From Halomonas sp. M20 (GTDB lineage Bacteria; Pseudomonadota; Gammaproteobacteria; Pseudomonadales; Halomonadaceae): a stretch of 64,000 bases of DNA. The DNA is taken from assembly GCF_020622265.1 (NCBI RefSeq), contig NZ_JACNMQ010000002.1, positions 62,001 through 126,000 on the forward strand, read 5' to 3'. This document shows, in pieces, positions 58,861 to 64,000 of the stretch. The first letter of the stretch is position 1. Each line of letters starts with the position of its first letter. The position numbers and the translations under genes were made by a program. The notes beneath the pieces were generated by a model. It was not told the origin of the DNA, did no database searches, and was given only the letters and a program-made list of their open reading frames with translations.

Positions 58861-58945
58861 GCGGATGTGGTGGAATTGGTAGACACGCTAGATTTAGGTT
58901 CTAGTGCCGAAAGGTGTGGGAGTTCGAGTCTCCCCATCCGCACCA
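58861..58945 (+). tRNA. leuW: tRNA-Leu, anticodon UAG (CUA/CUN codons)
   Basis: 85 nt including the encoded CCA end. The acceptor GCGGATG pairs with CATCCGC, followed by discriminator A and CCA. The anticodon loop contains TTTAGGT (anticodon TAG), the long variable arm is class II, and TTCGAGT is the T-loop. It closely matches E. coli tRNA-Leu(UAG). A weak 6-bp hairpin follows (CCGTCG/CGACGG), not a convincing terminator. No integrase gene or 3'-end repeat is adjacent. Confidence 0.97.
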
Positions 58946-59004
58946 TACCGTCGCGATCTTATTGCTCACGACGGCTTCTGGCGAGCTAAACACGTAAGTA
59001 GCGC

Positions 59005-59226
59005 TTACTCGCACCACTGATCGTATAGATTCCGATGATCCGGATGACCTGTCCGCGCTCCCTTGGGCGCATCAAATAACTCCTGCTTACGCCATTCGTT
59101 CACGGCCTCACAGTATCTTTCCTGCTCCGGGGTCAATGGTATGACGGCTTCGGCTCCAGAATCGACGAAAGCCAGAACGACGCCAAGAAAAACGACAACT
59201 CCCCCCAAATACATCAAAAGTTTCAT
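59005..59226 (-). CDS. Small membrane-anchored protein, unknown
   Basis: 73 residues: one N-terminal membrane helix (LLMYLGGVVVFLGVVLAFV) and a soluble tail with two Cys residues (QERYCEAVNEWRKQE ... NLYDQWCE). The tail pattern Tyr-Cys-x-x-V-x-x-W with a final Trp-Cys resembles small proteins I recall near prophages, but no family can be named. I place the start at ATG 59226; the frame extends to 59433 without a better start, and the upstream DNA is AT-rich and not protein-like. Weak ribosome-binding site (GGGAT), so the gene is plausible rather than certain. Confidence 0.45.
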   Translation of the reverse strand: MKLLMYLGGVVVFLGVVLAFVDSGAEAVIPLTPEQERYCEAVNEWRKQELFDAPKGARTGHPDHRNLYDQWCE

Positions 59227-59462
59227 TGTTTTATCCCTATTCCCTTGCGTTTTATGAGCGGTATCTAAAATCCACTCTGGCATCAGGTTACCCAAGCATA
59301 CGCAATGGTAAAATAGGGTAACGACGCATTTCATGCGCCGTTTACGTTTCTTAACTAATGATTTAGATCTATTGTTTTGAGAGGCTAATACCGCCATACC
59401 AATAACTGGCCTGGGGATTAATTCGTTTTCCAATAATGAACAAACGAATAAGTTTGAGCCTT

Positions 59463-60422
59463 TTACTGCTTGTCGCCGACGGTATCCGCGGCGTAAGCGC
59501 CTCGCTCCCCTTTCGATTGCGGCTTTCCAGCAGTTGTGTCGTGACGGGTCTGACGCTCCATTTCGCTATTCAGCTCTGCTCCCAAAAGAGCAATGAATGC
59601 CGAAAGCCAGAACCACATGAGAAGAATGACAACCGCACCCAGGGATCCATAAGTCTCGTTGTAGCTTGAAAAATTACGTACGTAGATGGAAAAAGCGATC
59701 GATCCTGCAATCCAGAGCAAGACAGCCACGACTGACCCAACGCTGGTCCATTGCCAGCGAGGCCTGGAGCGATCTGCTGCGTAACGATAGAGTATTGCTA
59801 GAGCAATAATTAATACGACAAACAGCAAGGGCCAACGAATGATATTGGCTGCCGTACTGATCAACTCTGGAAGGCCTAGCGCTTTAACCACTATCGGAAT
59901 GACGATTATAGTTCCCAGTGCAACGATAGCTATCAACATGGCACCGAAAGTGAGTATCAATTTTACCGCATTCTTTTTAAAGAACCCGCGGGTCTCTTCT
60001 TCGTCATAGATGATATTCAACCCTTCCATCAGTGCCTGGGTACCCTTGGAGGCACTATAGATCGTCAACAGCAACCCGCCTATGGCCGCAAGCCCGATGC
60101 CTGTGCCGGCATTGGAACTGGCTTTCTGTACTTGCTGCTTGATTATGTCGGCTGCTTGTGAAGGCAAGAGTTGGCTAATTGAGGAAATCTGCTGAGAAAT
60201 TTGTTGCGGATCAAACGCCAGGCTCCACAAGGAAATCAGCGCAACAATAGCAGGAAAAATGGCCAGTAAGCCGTAAAAGGCTATTCCAGCAGCAACGATG
60301 CTGACATGATCCCGGCTTATTTCGCCCATGACGCGCTTGAGAACGTCGAACCATCCTGAGCTTGGAATCTCTGACGGTTTCTTCGCTTCACGTCCACGTT
60401 CGGTTTCCTTTCGAGCGCTCAT
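59463..60422 (-). CDS. YihY/BrkB family membrane protein
   Basis: 319 residues. About six membrane helices, with the family's DHVSIVAAGIAFYGLLAIFPAIVAL near the N-terminus and YGSLGAVVILLMWFWLSAFIALLGAELN near the C-terminus. First annotated as ribonuclease BN, later as a transporter-like family, with proposed roles in envelope lipid movement; the substrate is unknown here. The N- and C-termini are charged and hydrophilic. Codon usage is more AT-rich than the genes at 54-58 kb. Confidence 0.9.
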   Translation of the reverse strand: MSARKETERGREAKKPSEIPSSGWFDVLKRVMGEISRDHVSIVAAGIAFYGLLAIFPAIVALISLWSLAFDPQQISQQISSISQLLPSQAADIIKQQVQKASSNAGTGIGLAAIGGLLLTIYSASKGTQALMEGLNIIYDEEETRGFFKKNAVKLILTFGAMLIAIVALGTIIVIPIVVKALGLPELISTAANIIRWPLLFVVLIIALAILYRYAADRSRPRWQWTSVGSVVAVLLWIAGSIAFSIYVRNFSSYNETYGSLGAVVILLMWFWLSAFIALLGAELNSEMERQTRHDTTAGKPQSKGERGAYAADTVGDKQ

Positions 60423-60878
60423 ACGTATCCTTTCGCTGATTTATTGCAAAGCTGTGTTTTAAGGCTATTTCACAAGAATAGCTTTTGCGCAAACTATCGC
60501 AACGCAATTTCTCATGAAAATGCTTGGCATATCCTATGGCTTGAACAGTAGCCTTGTTTTCTCGGGCCAAACGATAACATAGGATATTCGAGCTTGACGT
60601 TTTTCTTCCTTTACAAGGAGCGCTAAACAAGGAGCTCTAATTTACTTGAATGGCAAGTAACGGACGTTATCGCCATTGTGGCTGAAAACTGACGCATATT
60701 TGTCAAAGATTCAACATCTTGTATGATTGAACAGCTATTTGTAAAACTTCGTATCACGCAATGTCGTGGCTATTTATCACTCGTACGCCGCTATCGATAA
60801 AACAAGTCAAAGGTAACGTCTTGAATGCTGTTGGCTGAGCAAGCCATCGCCTCGCTGCCTGGGCACCATGGAGTCTTT
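60423..60878. other. 456-bp AT-rich intergenic gap
   Basis: Divergent space between yihY and the DUF1206 gene, clearly richer in A+T than the window average. A 10-bp inverted repeat, ATATCCTATG (60529-60538) with CATAGGATAT (60578-60587), spaced about 39 bp, and a direct repeat ACAAGGAGC (near 60617 and 60629) are visible. No clear promoter pair or open frame. Confidence 0.5.
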
Positions 60879-61694
60879 GTGAAAAACGTTAATTCCACCA
60901 CTGAAAATATGATCGCCATCCTGGCTCGATGCGGTTACGCCGCCAAGGGTGTCGTTTACCTGATAGTTGGCGTACTTGCCTCCATGGCCGCTTTTGGTCT
61001 GGGTGGCAAGAACATCGGCACTAAGGAAGCGATCACTCACATTGCCGGCCAACCTTTTGGTAGTACCATGCTGGGTCTAATGGCCTTTGGATTGTTCGCC
61101 TATACCTTATGGCGGATCGTGCAGGCATTTTACGATACCGAAGATGCGGGCAGCGGATTCAAGGGTATCGCGACGCGCCTGGGATTCATCATCAGCGGCC
61201 TCATTTATGCCGGTCTGGGTATTTACTGCCTCGACCTGCTGCTTACTGCCTTCTCGTCATCCGGTGGCGGGGGCTCGACCCAAGATCGTACTGCCAAACT
61301 GATGGGCACCCCGGGCGGCATCTATTTGGTATTTGCCGTAGGGATCATCTTTTTTGGTGTCGGCATACGCCAGATCGTGCGCGCCGTTAAGCGCTCCTAT
61401 CTCAAGAATTGGCATATGGTCAAGATGAACGAAACCCAGCGCAAGTTGGCTGAAGGCGCCACGCGCTGGGGTTTATCGGCCCGAGGCGTGGTCTTCATGA
61501 TCATCGGCAGCTTTCTATGTATCGCTGCCTGGCAAACCGATCCCAGCAAGGCGCAGGGATTGGGTGGTGCACTCAACACTCTGGCGAGTCAACCTTTCGG
61601 CCCCTGGTTACTGGGTGTCGTTGCGCTAGGGCTCGTCGGCTATGGTATTTACTGCTTCATCAATGCACGCTTTCGCGATGTAAGTACCGACTGA
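60879..61694 (+). CDS. DUF1206 domain-containing membrane protein
   Basis: About 271 residues from the GTG at 60879 (GGAG 5 nt upstream). A longer frame starts at 60825 but its extra residues look like leader DNA. The protein is three repeats of a unit with two membrane helices: LARCGYAAKGVVYLIVGVLA, IATRLGFIISGLIYAGLGIY and GATRWGLSARGVVFMIIGSF, each opening with the R-x-G-x-x-A-x-G-x-V/I-Y/F pattern of DUF1206. Function unknown, often stress-related by context. It is followed by a perfect inverted repeat. Confidence 0.88.
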   Translation: MKNVNSTTENMIAILARCGYAAKGVVYLIVGVLASMAAFGLGGKNIGTKEAITHIAGQPFGSTMLGLMAFGLFAYTLWRIVQAFYDTEDAGSGFKGIATRLGFIISGLIYAGLGIYCLDLLLTAFSSSGGGGSTQDRTAKLMGTPGGIYLVFAVGIIFFGVGIRQIVRAVKRSYLKNWHMVKMNETQRKLAEGATRWGLSARGVVFMIIGSFLCIAAWQTDPSKAQGLGGALNTLASQPFGPWLLGVVALGLVGYGIYCFINARFRDVSTD

Positions 61695-61717
61695 TCAAGG
61701 CATGATCACTGCGTGAC

Positions 61718-61755
61718 ATTCTTCGCCATTGGTACTTTTCAATGGCGAAGAATGC
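61718..61755. repeat. Perfect 15-bp inverted repeat between convergent genes
   Basis: Arms 61718-61732 and 61741-61755 with an 8-nt loop, 23 bp after the DUF1206 stop and 47 bp from the transporter stop. No T run on either strand. It is probably a factor-independent end signal of weak type, or a 3' protective stem. Confidence 0.65.
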
Positions 61756-61802
61756 TTGCCATACTCCAGACATTAATTGCACGACCATCGCAAAACTAGG
61801 CA

Positions 61803-63263
61803 TCAGGACGCAAGCTGACGCCTGATACGCGGACTGACTACCTCACCCAGCAACGTAACCGCTACCAACACGCCCAGCAGCCAGGGCCATTGGCTACCCA
61901 GATCGAGCGCCATCACCCCAAGAGCGTCAATGAAGATCAGCAGAATGCCCAAAGGGCTGACATAGCGAATCATGAATAGCCATAGCGCATGCTGAACATC
62001 GGACAAGCCAAGCTCGGAGCGGAAGATGTCATTGCGCAGCACGAAGCCCGCCATCAGTGCCATCCCCAGGCCGCCCAGGGGCATCATCCAGCGCGAGGTC
62101 AGATAATCCAGCCAATCGAAGAAGTGCTTGCCTGCCAGGGTCCAGTCGGCGCCCACATTGAATGAAAGCATGGCCAGGGTGCTCACGATCCATAACAGGA
62201 TGCCCGTGCCCCAGGAAGCCTTGATCCGGGAAATACCCTTGCTCTGGTTCAACCAGGCCACCGTCGCTTCGATCATCGAGATCGCCGAGGTCAGCGCCGC
62301 CAGGGTCAGCATGACGAAGAAGGCAATCTCGAGCACTGTGCCAAGGGGCATCTGCTGAAAAGCCAAAGGTAGGCTCATGAAGATCAGTCCGGGGCCGCTG
62401 TCCGGATCCATGCCGCTGGCAAAGATGATCGGAAATATCGCCAGACCTGCCATCAGCGCCACCAGAGTATCGAAAAGCGCGACACTGAAGGTGGTGCGGG
62501 CAATCGACTTGTCATCAGGCAGGTAGGACCCATAGGTGAGGATCGCTCCGGAGGCCAGTGATAGGGTAAAGAAAGCCTGCCCCATGGCCGCCAGCAGCCC
62601 TTCGCTGGAGAGTTTGCCGAGTTCGAACGCGAACAGGAAGTGCACCGCATCACCGAAACCGCCGGAGAACGCACCATAGGCGATCATGATCCCCAGGATG
62701 AGGACCATGCCCGGCATCATCCAGCGCACGCTTTTCTCGATCCCCTCCTGCACGCCCTTGCCGACGATGAGCATCGTGGCCAAGGTTACCAGGGTGCTCC
62801 AGAAACCCAGATTCCAGGGATTAGCGTTATTGGCGCCGAAGATCGCCGCCATTTCCTCGACGCTGGAGCCGGAAAGCCCGCCACTGACGGCCTTCCACAG
62901 GTAGGAAACCGACCAGCCCGCCACCACCACATAAAAGGACAGAATCATGAAGCCGCACAGCATCGCCATCCAGCCGAACAGCGACCAGACACGGCTACGT
63001 CCCGATTCCTGGGCCAGGCGCCGAATCGCATCGATGGGGCTACCGCGTCCACGGCGTCCGAAACTGATTTCCGCCATCATGATGGGAATACCGATGGCCA
63101 GAATGCAGGCCAGGTAAACCAATACGAAGGCCCCACCACCATACTCCCCGGTCATGTAGGGGAATTTCCAGATATTGCCCAGTCCGACGGCGGACCCCGT
63201 CGCCGCGAGAATGAATCCCCAGCGACCAACCCACAACGTCTTGGGTTTTTCTCTTGCTGTCAT
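61803..63263 (-). CDS. Sodium-dependent transporter (neurotransmitter:sodium symporter family)
   Basis: 486 residues, about eleven to twelve membrane helices. The family signature is plain: WGFILAATGSAVGLGNIWKFPYMTGEYGGGAFVLVYL, where the helix-1 GSAVGLGN region binds sodium and substrate. SLASGAILTYGSYLPDD is the helix-6 region. Bacterial members (TnaT, LeuT, MhsT) take up amino acids; the substrate cannot be read from motifs. It is divergent from the TrkA-type gene, with a 235-bp gap. Confidence 0.93.
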   Translation of the reverse strand: MTAREKPKTLWVGRWGFILAATGSAVGLGNIWKFPYMTGEYGGGAFVLVYLACILAIGIPIMMAEISFGRRGRGSPIDAIRRLAQESGRSRVWSLFGWMAMLCGFMILSFYVVVAGWSVSYLWKAVSGGLSGSSVEEMAAIFGANNANPWNLGFWSTLVTLATMLIVGKGVQEGIEKSVRWMMPGMVLILGIMIAYGAFSGGFGDAVHFLFAFELGKLSSEGLLAAMGQAFFTLSLASGAILTYGSYLPDDKSIARTTFSVALFDTLVALMAGLAIFPIIFASGMDPDSGPGLIFMSLPLAFQQMPLGTVLEIAFFVMLTLAALTSAISMIEATVAWLNQSKGISRIKASWGTGILLWIVSTLAMLSFNVGADWTLAGKHFFDWLDYLTSRWMMPLGGLGMALMAGFVLRNDIFRSELGLSDVQHALWLFMIRYVSPLGILLIFIDALGVMALDLGSQWPWLLGVLVAVTLLGEVVSPRIRRQLAS

Positions 63264-63498
63264 GAAGCACCTGAATGGAGAGATCGTTGCGCTTTGCTAG
63301 CCATATACCGTAACCCGCGTTACGGCTGGAGGATTGTAGCCTTAATTCGCCGTGGATCGCGACCGCCCCGGCATGGCTCCCATGCATGCCCCCTCAACGG
63401 TCACAACACTCCGCCAACGGTGTGCCTTGTGCTAGGGTAGCCCCGGCAACGAGCCATTTGGTATGTCGTGGCGTTTTTGGCCACCAGGGAGAAAGATC

Positions 63499-64000
63499 AT
63501 GTCACGTCAGTTCGCTATTTTAGGATTGGGATATTTCGGCGTTACCGTCGCCCAGGAACTAATACGCCAGAATGATGACGTGCTGGGTATCGATCGCGAC
63601 CAGGACCGGGTCAATGCGCTTTCCAATCTGCTGACCCATGCGCTGGTCGCCGACGTATCCGATGAGCAGACGCTTTCCGAGCTGTCGTTGACGGATTACG
63701 ATGCGGTCATCATCGATGTCGATGACAACATCGAAGATAGCATGACCTGCACCTTGCTACTGCGAGAACTCGGCGTACGCGAAATCTGGGTCAAGGCGCA
63801 CTCGGATACCCATTATCGGCTACTTCGGCACCTTGGGGCGCGTCACGTCGTTTATCCGGAATATGATACCGGGGTGCGGGTGGCACAAAGCCTGCACTAT
63901 CATGCGCTGGTCGATTTCATTGACCTGGGCGATCATCAATTCGTGGTCGAACTTCAGACTACGGAGAACTTGTGCAACACCTGTGCCACGGTAGCCAAGC
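63499..64000 (+). CDS. TrkA/KtrA-type potassium-channel regulatory subunit, C-terminus cut by window edge
   Basis: ATG 63499 with AGGGAG upstream; open to the edge (167 codons). The N-terminus is an RCK_N Rossmann domain: FAILGLGYFGVTVAQELI with the glycine-rich nucleotide loop, VLGIDRDQDRVNAL, DVSDEQTLSELSLTDYDAV, and GARHVVYPEYDTGVRVA. These subunits bind NAD(H) or ATP and gate Trk/Ktr potassium uptake. The beginning of an RCK_C domain is visible at the edge. The partner KtrB/TrkH is expected beyond it. Confidence 0.9.
   Translation, partial: MSRQFAILGLGYFGVTVAQELIRQNDDVLGIDRDQDRVNALSNLLTHALVADVSDEQTLSELSLTDYDAVIIDVDDNIEDSMTCTLLLRELGVREIWVKAHSDTHYRLLRHLGARHVVYPEYDTGVRVAQSLHYHALVDFIDLGDHQFVVELQTTENLCNTCATVAK

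Noticed and set aside
58861-60880. Genomic island or prophage inserted at tRNA-Leu
   Set aside because: No integrase, no repeated tRNA end and no phage structural genes; only a base-composition shift remains.

Overview
The window is chromosomal DNA from a moderately high-GC gammaproteobacterium, most likely Halomonas or a close relative (Halomonadaceae). The evidence is a stand-alone ectoine hydroxylase gene (ectD), a TRAP uptake system, a PPi-type phosphofructokinase, and the proA-nadD-rsfS-rlmH-mrdA-rodA-mltB-rlpA-dacC-ybeD-lipB-lipA gene order known from pseudomonad-like gammaproteobacteria. No prophage, insertion sequence, rRNA or CRISPR array is visible. Almost all of the DNA is housekeeping.

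Layout. 1-2.5 kb: a GntR regulator followed by a TRAP transporter (dctP, dctQ), which runs off the left edge. 2.6-6 kb: small accessory genes (DUF6506, a leaderless DUF4214-M14 peptidase, a ferritin-like protein, DUF4202). 6.1-8.8 kb: the ABC-F ATPase ybiT and ectD. 8.9-14.3 kb: a four-gene operon for a branched-chain 2-oxoacid dehydrogenase (bkdA1, bkdA2, bkdB) that ends in a Hanks-type protein kinase. 14.7-20.1 kb: a NYN-domain protein, the helicase dbpA, topA and two conserved small genes. 20.5-23.6 kb: a large DUF3141 protein related to PHA synthases, and a small DUF533-like protein. 23.7-35.1 kb: the long minus-strand cluster for envelope growth and lipoate synthesis. 35.2-38.4 kb: three overlapping plus-strand genes, namely two membrane proteins with ruined GGDEF domains and a DedA-PAP2 fusion. 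38.4-42.5 kb: lysE-type exporter, ubiX, mpl and PPi-PFK. 42.6-46.4 kb: a degenerate phosphatase-kinase fusion, ppa and DUF2333. 46.7-53.2 kb: aroQ-accB-accC-prmA, then dusB-fis-purH. 53.4-58.7 kb: gabD, folE, srkA and comF, with a few unknowns. 58.8-64 kb: tRNA-Leu(UAG), a locally AT-richer stretch with yihY and DUF1206 genes, a sodium-dependent transporter, and the start of a TrkA-type potassium-channel protein.

Functional themes. Cell-wall elongation genes (mrdA, rodA, mltB, rlpA, dacC, mpl) sit with ribosome maturation and NAD/proline/lipoate synthesis. Lipoate from lipB/lipA is the cofactor of the BkdB E2 subunit encoded about 12 kb away. Pyrophosphate is both used (PPi-PFK) and destroyed (Ppa) by genes about 2 kb apart.

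The most unusual items are the tandem degenerate-GGDEF pair with its DedA-PAP2 partner, the kinase inside the bkd operon, the double pseudoenzyme at 42.6-44.3 kb, and two intergenic hairpin repeats whose stems covary while short connector sequences stay fixed.
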